Positions 26,199 to 34,473 of a stretch of DNA of 64,000 nucleotides are shown piece by piece. This DNA is from Pedobacter caeni (lineage in GTDB: Bacteria; Bacteroidota; Bacteroidia; Sphingobacteriales; Sphingobacteriaceae). The stretch spans positions 1,054,001 through 1,118,000 of the forward strand of contig NZ_FQUQ01000002.1 of the NCBI RefSeq assembly GCF_900129215.1, in the 5' to 3' direction. Position 1 is the first letter of the stretch; every line of letters begins with the position of its first letter. A program made the position numbers and the translations under genes. The notes beneath the pieces were generated by a model. That model was not told the DNA's origin. It saw nothing but the letters and a program-made list of their open reading frames with translations, and ran no database searches.

Positions 26199-29100
26199 AT
26201 GAATTTTAATGCTATTACTACAGCTATGTCCAAGACATGGCTGCCTCCTAAATTGCTACTTATTATGAAGTTGACTTCCATCTTGTTGTTCCTGGCTCTG
26301 ATGCAGGCCAGCGCAAAAGGATACAGCCAGATCAGTCTGAAGGAAAAAAATGTGCCTTTGGAAAGGGTGCTGGAATCCATCAAAAAACAAAGCGGATATG
26401 TCTTTTTTTACGACAATAAAGATGTCCGTCAGACCAGAATCTCTATTGAAGTGAAAAATGTTGCTCTGGAAACGGTTTTGAACGAATTTTCAAAGGTGCT
26501 TCCGCTGACTTTTAAGATCGTTGGAAACAATGTCCTACTGAGAAGAAAAGACCAGGAATTAACCAGCACTGAAAGTAGTTTTCAGGCAATGGTACTGAAA
26601 GGAAAAGTGGTAGACGAAATGGGATTGCCACTTCCGGGAGTAAGCATTACTTTGAATGCAGCAGACTTTAAACAAAGTACCCAGACGAATTCCAGTGGTG
26701 AATATACCTTTAACCTTTCAAAATCAGGTAAGTATAACCTTACTGCCACTTTTGTAGGATATGAAAAATATATTGCTGTCGTTGAAGTACAAAAAGGAGA
26801 TGTATTGAAAAACATCACTTTAGTTCCCTCCAACCAGGACCTTGCAGAGGTAATGGTAGTAGCCTATGGTACACAGACAAAAGCGTCTTTTACAGGATCT
26901 GCCAAGACGCTGAAATCTGATGTCCTGAATGGAAGTCCAAGGGTGAGCATTCAGGAGACCTTACAGGGAAATGTTCCGGGTTTGATTTCTTCAAACGGAT
27001 CCGGACAGCCGGGGGCGGTTCCAAATGTAAGGATTCGCGGTATAGGTTCTGTAAATGCGGGTAGTGGCCCGCTATATGTAGTAGACGGGATCCCTCTGGA
27101 GTCTGGACAAATCAATAGCCTGAATAGTTTTGATGTGGAGACAGTAACGGTTTTAAAAGATGCCTCGGCAGCTTCGATCTATGGATCAAGGGCAGCAAAT
27201 GGAGTGATCCTCATCACCACAAAAACCGGAGTTTCAGGCAAAACGGTGATTACCGCTTCTGTGCAGCGTGGAGCAAATAATGTGACCAATATCAAAGGCC
27301 ACAAAATGTTAAATACCCAGGAAATGCTGGAGCTGCTGAAAGAAGGATGGGTAAATAAAGGAAATGACGTAGCTCTTTTTGATAAGGCATTAGTAGATAA
27401 TGCCGTGGATCCTACAGTAAATACCGACTGGTTTGACTTGCTGACGCGCACAGGAAATCATACCCAAGTGGACCTTTCTGCAAGTGGTGGTAGCGAAAAA
27501 ACCAAATTTTATCTTTCAGGAAGTCATTATCTGGCTAAAGCAGCGCTGCTTGGGAGTGAATTCTCCAGAAGTACAGCTAACCTAAAACTGAGCAATCAGG
27601 CGACGGAAAACCTTTCATTCAGCGGTGGAATTCAAATTAATTACCGCAAAACAGAAGGTCAGGCTGACGGTGGGACATTCGGAAACCCGGTACGTATGTA
27701 TACCATTTATCAACCCTGGTTAAGGGCATACAACGATGATGGTACTTACGATTTCAGCTATTTTAACCGTTACAACCCGATGGCTCAGGTACTGGAAAGT
27801 TTTGATAAGAAAAGTTCTTATGGGATGCTGGGTAATTTCCTGGCAAAATATCAGATCATTCCTTCTTTATCTATCGAAAACCAATCGAATATCAGCTTTG
27901 GTTATGATGAACGCCTGGAATATAATAAATCTGGTGTGGGTACTTCACGTACGGATGGAGGAAGAGCAACTTCTTCAACAGCCCGCGCAACGAATTGGGT
28001 AAATACAACGATTCTTCGTTTCAATGAAACTTTTGGTGATATAGGTCTTAAAACATATTTAGGTTATGAAGCACAAAAGGTCGTAAAAGTTGGCAATGAC
28101 CTGACTAAAAAGAACTTTCTGCCAAATATGTTTACACTTGAAAATGCCTCAATATTATCCGATGGAAAATCTTTTGGTACAGCCAGTGCGCTCAACTCGG
28201 TGTTCTTCAATGCCTCAATAGACTATCAGTCAAAATATTACCTTAGTGCCTCTGCACGTCGTGATGGCTCTTCCCGTTTTGGCTCGGAAAAAAGATTCGG
28301 TAATTTCTGGTCTGTAGGTGCTTCATGGAACCTGAGTAAAGAAAACTTTATGGCAGCTCAGGAGGTCATTTCAGATTTACGTTTGCGCACTAGTTATGGT
28401 GTAAATGGAAATCAGGACATTGGGGATTTTGAATCCAGAGCATTGTATACCGGTGCTAGTTATGACAATGCACCGGGTCTGGTTTTCTCCAATTATGGAA
28501 ATAACCTGTTGACCTGGGAGAAAAATAAGCCTTTCAATGCGGCAATGGACTTTGGTGTCCTGAACAACAGACTGACTGGTACCTTTGAATATTATACCCG
28601 TTCGACCTCAGATTTATTACTCAGTAAACCAATCTCAGCAACAAATGGACTGAGAAACTATACGGACAATATTGGTGCAATGAAAAATTCAGGTCTCGAA
28701 CTGGAATTGAACAGCATCAACTTTAAGCCTGAAAACAATGGTTTTGGATGGACTACTAGCTTCAACATCTCGACTATAAAAAATAAGATTACAACCTTAA
28801 ACAGTCCTATCGTTTCCAGCCCATACAACCGGTTTGAAGGGGGGGATTTTTATCAGTTGTACATGGTTGGTTATGCTGGTGTGGACCCTGCAAATGGAGA
28901 GGCTTTATGGTATACCGATGGTACTAAAACAGCAACGACGAATAAATACGGATCTGCTGTCCAGTTCAATCAGGGAAGTGCATTGCCTGATTTCTTTGGG
29001 GGGTTAACAAACTCGTTTACGTATAAGGGGTTCTCACTGAGCTTCCAGTTGTATTTTAACTTCGGAAATAAGGTGTATGATAATTATGGAGCAACAAGCG

Positions 29101-29495
29101 CTTCTGATGGTTCAGGTGGTTTTACTCCTACGACTAAAATGACGCGTTATGCGTACGAAAACAGGTGGAGAAACCCTGGAGATGTGACCGATCAGCCTAA
29201 AATGGTGTTCACCGGAACGCAGTCAGGACCTTCCAGTCAGACTTCTACCCGTTTCCTTTATGATGGAGATTATATCCGCCTTCGTGATGTATCCCTTGGC
29301 TATCAATTGCCAATGAACTGGATTAAACAGGCGAAACTTTCCAGTGCCCGTATTTATTTCAGAGCAAACAACCTGTTTACCTATATCAAAGACAAGCGAA
29401 TCAGCTTCGATCCTGAAGTAGGAATTGACGGACTGGCAGATAAAAATGTACCGGTTTATAAAACGGCACTCATAGGTCTTGATCTTAAATTTTAA
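26199..29495 (+). CDS. SusC/RagA TonB-dependent receptor with STN signalling domain
   Basis: 1098 aa. Signal sequence ends near residue 43 (SAKGYSQ); the residues before it are longer than usual, so an internal Met at residue 23 may be the true start. An STN domain (about 47-112) contains PLERVLESIKKQSGYVFFYD, then a carboxypeptidase-regulatory-like domain (130-210, GKVVDEMGLPLPGVSITL), a plug with AYGTQTKASFTGS, VPNVRIRGIGSVNAGSGPLYVVDGIP and SIYGSRAANGVILITTK, and a barrel that ends in ALIGLDLKF. The STN domain marks it as a transducer to the upstream FecR and sigma factor. Its ligand is not known; the metallophosphoesterase of the same operon hints at a phosphorylated substrate. Confidence 0.95.
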   Translation: MNFNAITTAMSKTWLPPKLLLIMKLTSILLFLALMQASAKGYSQISLKEKNVPLERVLESIKKQSGYVFFYDNKDVRQTRISIEVKNVALETVLNEFSKVLPLTFKIVGNNVLLRRKDQELTSTESSFQAMVLKGKVVDEMGLPLPGVSITLNAADFKQSTQTNSSGEYTFNLSKSGKYNLTATFVGYEKYIAVVEVQKGDVLKNITLVPSNQDLAEVMVVAYGTQTKASFTGSAKTLKSDVLNGSPRVSIQETLQGNVPGLISSNGSGQPGAVPNVRIRGIGSVNAGSGPLYVVDGIPLESGQINSLNSFDVETVTVLKDASAASIYGSRAANGVILITTKTGVSGKTVITASVQRGANNVTNIKGHKMLNTQEMLELLKEGWVNKGNDVALFDKALVDNAVDPTVNTDWFDLLTRTGNHTQVDLSASGGSEKTKFYLSGSHYLAKAALLGSEFSRSTANLKLSNQATENLSFSGGIQINYRKTEGQADGGTFGNPVRMYTIYQPWLRAYNDDGTYDFSYFNRYNPMAQVLESFDKKSSYGMLGNFLAKYQIIPSLSIENQSNISFGYDERLEYNKSGVGTSRTDGGRATSSTARATNWVNTTILRFNETFGDIGLKTYLGYEAQKVVKVGNDLTKKNFLPNMFTLENASILSDGKSFGTASALNSVFFNASIDYQSKYYLSASARRDGSSRFGSEKRFGNFWSVGASWNLSKENFMAAQEVISDLRLRTSYGVNGNQDIGDFESRALYTGASYDNAPGLVFSNYGNNLLTWEKNKPFNAAMDFGVLNNRLTGTFEYYTRSTSDLLLSKPISATNGLRNYTDNIGAMKNSGLELELNSINFKPENNGFGWTTSFNISTIKNKITTLNSPIVSSPYNRFEGGDFYQLYMVGYAGVDPANGEALWYTDGTKTATTNKYGSAVQFNQGSALPDFFGGLTNSFTYKGFSLSFQLYFNFGNKVYDNYGATSASDGSGGFTPTTKMTRYAYENRWRNPGDVTDQPKMVFTGTQSGPSSQTSTRFLYDGDYIRLRDVSLGYQLPMNWIKQAKLSSARIYFRANNLFTYIKDKRISFDPEVGIDGLADKNVPVYKTALIGLDLKF

Positions 29496-29515
29496 TTACA
29501 GCTTAGCAGAAAACG

Positions 29516-30982
29516 ATGAAACATTCTTATAAAATATTGCCATTACTGATGGTCGCTTTATCCTTTGGCGCTTGTGAAAAGGATTTTCTTGCAATTGATC
29601 CTCAGGGACAAACTGCAGTGAATATGGTGGTGATTGATTTGCCAAGTACAAAAGCTGCAGTAATGGGTACTTATAGCCTCTTACAAAGTGCGGATTATTA
29701 TGGCCGTACGTTTACCGTACTGCCTGATCTGATGGCCGACAATATGTACATCAGCAGAAGAAACTCCAACAGGTATACCAGTTATGATCAAAACATCTTA
29801 ACCACTAATGATGGCAGTGCTTCGGGGGCCTGGGGTATCTTATACCAGACCGTGGTGAACAGCAATATCATCATTTCCAAGGGACAACAATTGGTGCTTC
29901 CTGAAACTCAGAAAGCAGAAATGCAACACCTGATCGGTGAAGTGTATACCCTAAGGGCATTGGCACATTTTGATTTGTTGCGCTTATTTGCCGCACCATA
30001 TAATGCAACACCTGATGCCAGTCATATTGGTGTCCCGGTAGTGACCGAAAGTGGGACGAGTAAAGAGGACATCATCTCGCCGCGTCGAAATTCAGTGAAA
30101 GAAGGATATGGCCAGGTGGTCAGTGATCTGAAAAGGGCAATAACTTTACTTCCCGAAGCAGCTCCGGTAGGTTTCAGTGCATCAAACAGGGGACATATTG
30201 CGCATTATGCCGCAAAAGCACTTCTGGCAAGAGTATATTTATATATGGGAGATTGGCTGAATGCAGAAGCAATGGCAACAGATGTAATTGCCAGTAACAG
30301 GTACAGCCTGTTGAGCAATGCTAATTATGCAACAGGCGCAACAAATTTCAGAACTCAGAATAATCCTGAGGGTATTTTTGAAGTACAATATACTTTGACA
30401 AATAACCTGGCACAAAATGCGTTATCAAGCTTCCTGCTACAAGGTGCAAGCTATGGAGATGGTCTGGCTACAGACGACCTGTACAACTTGTACAAAAGCA
30501 CCGATGTACGCAGAAGTTTTATGGCCAAAAGTAAAAGAAGCAGCAGCGGAGGAGAGGACCCGGCTTTCGTAATCACGAAGTACAACAACATCACCACTTA
30601 TGAAGAAGGAGTGAAGGTGATCCGTCTTTCTGAGGTTTATCTGATTCGTGCAGAGGCAAGAGCGAAACAGGGTAAAGATGCACTCGCAGCAGCGGACTTA
30701 GATGTGATAGCGAAACGTGCAGACGCCACGAAAGCAAGCACTACAGAGACCGGGCAGGCCCTGCAAGATCTGATCCTTGCTGAAAACCGTAAAGAATTTG
30801 CATTTGAAGGTCACCGTCTGTTTGACCTTACGCGAAATAAACTGGGCTTTACCAAATACCGTACCGGAGGGTTGACGATTCCGATTCCAAACACTTCATT
30901 AACAACCATCTTGCCGATACCCTTGTCGGAAATGAACGCCAATACAAATATGGAACAAAATGAAGGTTATATAAAAAAATAA
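29516..30982 (+). CDS. SusD/RagB family nutrient-binding lipoprotein
   Basis: 488 aa, lipobox FGAC (Cys20), outer-membrane surface protein that forms the lid of the SusC channel encoded 20 bases upstream. The N-terminal SusD-like domain shows LAIDPQGQTA and AAVMGTYSLLQS, the middle has YTLRALAHFDLLRLFAAPYN, and the C-terminal RagB segment has LSEVYLIRAEARAKQG and LAENRKEFAFEGHRLFDLTRN. Standard length and motifs, no defect seen. Confidence 0.95.
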   Translation: MKHSYKILPLLMVALSFGACEKDFLAIDPQGQTAVNMVVIDLPSTKAAVMGTYSLLQSADYYGRTFTVLPDLMADNMYISRRNSNRYTSYDQNILTTNDGSASGAWGILYQTVVNSNIIISKGQQLVLPETQKAEMQHLIGEVYTLRALAHFDLLRLFAAPYNATPDASHIGVPVVTESGTSKEDIISPRRNSVKEGYGQVVSDLKRAITLLPEAAPVGFSASNRGHIAHYAAKALLARVYLYMGDWLNAEAMATDVIASNRYSLLSNANYATGATNFRTQNNPEGIFEVQYTLTNNLAQNALSSFLLQGASYGDGLATDDLYNLYKSTDVRRSFMAKSKRSSSGGEDPAFVITKYNNITTYEEGVKVIRLSEVYLIRAEARAKQGKDALAAADLDVIAKRADATKASTTETGQALQDLILAENRKEFAFEGHRLFDLTRNKLGFTKYRTGGLTIPIPNTSLTTILPIPLSEMNANTNMEQNEGYIKK

Positions 30983-30988
30983 TAAGAT

Positions 30989-32110
30989 ATGAATTTGCTG
31001 TCGATGGTATTGCCACTACTGATCAATAGCCTGGTGTTTCAGGCAGATCCTAAGGAGACAAAGAAAAGAAATGAAAATGACGGACCTTATGTGCTCTATC
31101 AAAAGGAGGGGATTGTTGTCAGGAACATCATATCTGAAGATAGCGTCAGGAGGGTAAAGGTGCAGACCTTTACCCTTAAAGAGAAAGCTGATGTGCCGCT
31201 GAAGGTTCAGTTTTCTGATCATCCGGAATGGGATTTCTCTGTAAAAATGCAGACGGAACTAAAGAATGAACCTGCCGAATTTAAACAACCGGATAAATTA
31301 CTGGCACTTTCAGATATTGAAGGAGAGTTTGAGGCTTTCAGAAAGCTGTTGCTGGCAAATAAGGTGATGGATGAGCAGTACAACTGGACTTTTGGTAAAG
31401 GACATCTGGTGATCTGTGGTGATCTGTTTGACCGCGGTCAGGAAGTTTCTGCAACGATCTGGCTGCTTTATAAACTGGAGCAGGATGCAAAGGTAAAAGG
31501 AGGATACCTGCACACCATTCTTGGAAATCATGACATCATGAACCTGAGCGGTGACCTGCGTTATGTAAAACCTAAATACTTTGAAAATGCAAAACTGATG
31601 GGACTGGATTACAAAGAACTTTATGGTCCGGATACGGAACTCGGCCGTTGGCTAAGGAGCAAAAATCTGATCGAAAAGATTGGAGAAAACCTTTGTATGC
31701 ATGCTGGAGTAGCCCCGGTGATCAATACACTGGCAATGAGCCTGCATGAAATTAATACCAGATGCCGCCCGTATTATGATAAAGCAAAAGATAAAAAGCT
31801 TTTTACAGATACGGTAGTCAGGACATTCTTTGACGGTACACGCTCTTCCTTATTCTGGTATAGGGGCTATTTTGTCGAGCCTAAAGCCACAGAAGCTGAG
31901 GTGGATCAGACCCTTTCTCTTTATAAGGTGAAAACGATTATTGTGGGGCATACGATTACCGAATCGAATGTCGGCTTTTATTACAAAGGAAAAGTGCTGG
32001 GGATTGATGTGGATCAACATAATGGGAAACATGAAGGCGCTTTATTCGAAAAGAAGACCTGGTATAAGGTCAATACGACAGGTCATAAATTGCCGCTCCC
32101 AAAAGAGTAG
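30989..32110 (+). CDS. PPP-type metallophosphoesterase in the susCD operon
   Basis: 373 aa. It starts 6 bases after susD and is the last gene of the sigma/FecR/SusCD unit. A hydrophobic N-terminus of about 20 residues (LLSMVLPLLINSLVFQADP) suggests export. The calcineurin-like motifs are in order: LSDIEGEFEAF, CGDLFDRG, LGNHDIM, a His in LCMHAGVAP, and VGHT. The first motif reads D-x-E where the family rule is D-x-H, so one metal ligand is Glu. The order resembles bacterial serine/threonine or Shewanella-like phosphatases. It probably dephosphorylates a compound captured or produced at the cell surface; which one cannot be told. Confidence 0.85.
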   Translation: MNLLSMVLPLLINSLVFQADPKETKKRNENDGPYVLYQKEGIVVRNIISEDSVRRVKVQTFTLKEKADVPLKVQFSDHPEWDFSVKMQTELKNEPAEFKQPDKLLALSDIEGEFEAFRKLLLANKVMDEQYNWTFGKGHLVICGDLFDRGQEVSATIWLLYKLEQDAKVKGGYLHTILGNHDIMNLSGDLRYVKPKYFENAKLMGLDYKELYGPDTELGRWLRSKNLIEKIGENLCMHAGVAPVINTLAMSLHEINTRCRPYYDKAKDKKLFTDTVVRTFFDGTRSSLFWYRGYFVEPKATEAEVDQTLSLYKVKTIIVGHTITESNVGFYYKGKVLGIDVDQHNGKHEGALFEKKTWYKVNTTGHKLPLPKE

Positions 32111-32219
32111 CCGATCGTAAATTTTTTATCTTAATCTTTGATTTAAATATTGAATAATATAAATAAAAGTATTATCTTGTAGTATATAAATGAAAGAGAA
32201 ACCGAATTTGTACGTTCTC

Positions 32220-33092
32220 CTACATAATCTTCAGCAGCTCTTCAATAAAAAGAGTTGCTGATTTTTTTCTGAATGCACCCTTTTGCCACATGATGTAAGC
32301 CTCTTTATGGAGCTCTCTGCCGGTGATTGGAATGGCAACGAGGTTACTCCATCCGCTGATCGCTTTCTCACTAATGATGGTTACCCAGTTTCCTGTATCT
32401 ACGAGAGACAAAATGGAATGGGTATCGTTCATCTCAATTCTGATATTAGGAACGATGTTGTTCTTTTTGAAGATCTGATCGAGCATATCCCTGGAACTAA
32501 AACCTTTATTGGCCAATACCATTTCCGTTTGTCCCAATTCTTTTAATGAGATCTTATCCAGCTGTGCCAAAGGGTTATTTTTGGAAGTAATCATCTTAAT
32601 CCTGGAGGTGAACAAGAGTTGCATATCCAAACCTTCATTGTCCGACTGCTCGTGGAAAGCAAGGATGAAATCCAGATCTGCATTCTTTAGCCTGACTTCC
32701 AGTTCTCCGGCAATGCCAGATTCTATATGGAGCTTAATCCCCGGATACTTCCTGGAAAAAGGAGTAAGGAAGGGCAGGAGCAGGGAGCTGAAAGCATAAG
32801 TTACGCCGATTCTCAATTCGCCGTTCAGGAGATTATTCAATTCAAAAATGGCTTGCTTTGACTTTTTAACCTCCAGCAGAATGTCCCTGGCGTGGGTGAA
32901 AAATAATTTTCCGGCTTCACTGAGTTGTACATGTTTGCCAATGCGGTCAAAGAGTGGCATCCCCAATTCCTCTTCCAATTGTTTGATCTGCTGTGATAGG
33001 GTTGATTGTGTCACAAAACAAGCTGCGGCAGCATCAGTAAAATGCAGCAGCTCTGCCGCTTTGATGAAATAATTCAGTTGTCTAAGCTCCAT
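32220..33092 (-). CDS. LysR family transcriptional regulator
   Basis: 290 aa from the ATG at 33092 (MELRQLNYFI, the usual LysR start); a TTG two codons upstream is in frame but unneeded. The N-terminal winged HTH is at residues 1-60 (FTDAAAACFVTQSTLSQQIKQLEEELG) and the effector domain of periplasmic-binding type at about 90-290, including LRIGVTYAFSSLLLPFL. The gene is divergent from the MFS transporter at 33188, with the 95-base gap holding AT-rich direct repeats of AATCAAT, so it very likely regulates that transporter. The effector is unknown. Confidence 0.9.
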   Translation of the reverse strand: MELRQLNYFIKAAELLHFTDAAAACFVTQSTLSQQIKQLEEELGMPLFDRIGKHVQLSEAGKLFFTHARDILLEVKKSKQAIFELNNLLNGELRIGVTYAFSSLLLPFLTPFSRKYPGIKLHIESGIAGELEVRLKNADLDFILAFHEQSDNEGLDMQLLFTSRIKMITSKNNPLAQLDKISLKELGQTEMVLANKGFSSRDMLDQIFKKNNIVPNIRIEMNDTHSILSLVDTGNWVTIISEKAISGWSNLVAIPITGRELHKEAYIMWQKGAFRKKSATLFIEELLKIM

Positions 33093-33138
33093 AATCAATC
33101 GTTAAAACTAATCAATATCATTAAAATTATCAATTTTA

Positions 33139-33146
33139 CAAATATA
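33139..33146 (-). promoter_or_regulatory. Putative -7 promoter box for the LysR gene
   Basis: The minus strand reads TATATTTG (TAnnTTTG), 46 bases before the LysR ATG, in the divergent intergenic region. Confidence 0.4.
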
Positions 33147-33187
33147 TTCTTTATGCCGAAATTTGATTCATCACATCAATAGATCCT

Positions 33188-34408
33188 ATGGCATTATTCA
33201 GATCCCTCAAATCCCGCAATTTCAAACTGTTTTTCTATGGACAATCAATCTCCCTGATCGGAACCTGGATGCAGAAGACGGCAGTGAGCTGGTTGGTGTA
33301 CCAACTGACAGGATCGGCACTATTGCTGGGAGTGGTAGGCTTTGTAAGTCTGATTCCGTCTTTGCTGCTTTCGCCCTACGCAGGTAGCCTGGTCGACAGG
33401 CATGATCGTTACCGCATCCTGGTGATCACACAACTGGCCTCGATGATGCAGGCGGGAGCATTGGCGGGAATCATATTTTTTGGCTACCATAACATCTTGC
33501 TGATCATTATATTGAGCCTCATTCAGGGGGTCATCAATGCCTTCGATATGACCTGCCGCCAATCACTGATGGTAGAAATGGTGGATGATAAAGAAGACCT
33601 CCCAAATGCGATCGCGCTAAACTCAACGATGGTGAACTTCGCACGCATTGCAGGACCAGCAGTGGCGGGCATCATCCTGAGTGCCTTTGGTACAGACATC
33701 TGTTTCATTGGAAACTTCCTGAGCTATATCCCGGTTTTGATCTGCCTGTTCATGATGCGACTCAATGTAAGTGTGATCGAAAAATCGGAGAAAAGTATCT
33801 GGACAGAGCTGGAAGAAGGATTTAAGTATGTCTCCGGCGATAAAGACCTGAGCAGTATGATCCTTGTATTGGGAATGAGCAGCTTGTTTGTAATGCCATT
33901 TAATACCTTGATGCCGATGTTTGCAAAAGATATTTTTAATGGTGATGCACGTACCTTCAGCTGGTTTGAAAGTGCCGCAGGTCTGGGCTCAATCCTCAGT
34001 GCGATATACCTGGCCAACCTCAAAAATAGCAATGGCCTGATCAAAATGGTGACAATTGCAGGTGTAATCCTGGGCGGAAGCCTGCTGTTTCTGGCTTATG
34101 CGCCTCAATTGCCATTTGCCTTATTCTTTATGACGCTTGCAGGAGTAGGAATGATGGCGCAAACTTCAGCAATCAATACGTATATACAAACACATGCTAT
34201 TCCGGAAATGAGGGGCAGGGCGATTAGTTATTATGTAATGGCCTATCAGGGAATCATTCCTATCGGTAGCCTGCTGATCGGCTGGACGGCAAACCTGATC
34301 GGCCCGAGGCCAGCCATCTTTATTGAAGGCACGATAGGAATCACCGCGACCATCGCTTTCCTGATCTATAGGAGCAAATATTCCCAAAGAAAGACGGTTA
34401 GCTTGTAA
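33188..34408 (+). CDS. MFS transporter, EntS/MFS_3-like
   Basis: 406 aa with 11-12 hydrophobic segments. The start MALFRSLKSRNFKLFFYGQSISLIGTWMQKTAVSWLVYQLTGSA is characteristic of the MFS_3/EntS-like exporters, and the motif between TM2 and TM3 is PYAGSLVDRHDRY. EntS exports enterobactin, but many relatives are multidrug or unknown exporters. No siderophore genes lie nearby. It is transcribed away from the LysR gene and probably under its control. Confidence 0.88.
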   Translation: MALFRSLKSRNFKLFFYGQSISLIGTWMQKTAVSWLVYQLTGSALLLGVVGFVSLIPSLLLSPYAGSLVDRHDRYRILVITQLASMMQAGALAGIIFFGYHNILLIIILSLIQGVINAFDMTCRQSLMVEMVDDKEDLPNAIALNSTMVNFARIAGPAVAGIILSAFGTDICFIGNFLSYIPVLICLFMMRLNVSVIEKSEKSIWTELEEGFKYVSGDKDLSSMILVLGMSSLFVMPFNTLMPMFAKDIFNGDARTFSWFESAAGLGSILSAIYLANLKNSNGLIKMVTIAGVILGGSLLFLAYAPQLPFALFFMTLAGVGMMAQTSAINTYIQTHAIPEMRGRAISYYVMAYQGIIPIGSLLIGWTANLIGPRPAIFIEGTIGITATIAFLIYRSKYSQRKTVSL

Positions 34409-34437
34409 ATCCTGCCCTATAACTGATCCCAATTCCT

Positions 34438-34445
34438 TAACTTTG
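34438..34445 (+). promoter_or_regulatory. Putative -7 promoter box for the S46 peptidase
   Basis: TAACTTTG matches TAnnTTTG exactly, 28 bases before the ATG at 34474. Confidence 0.45.
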
Positions 34446-34473
34446 GTGGTATCACTAACTAATTTATTATATC

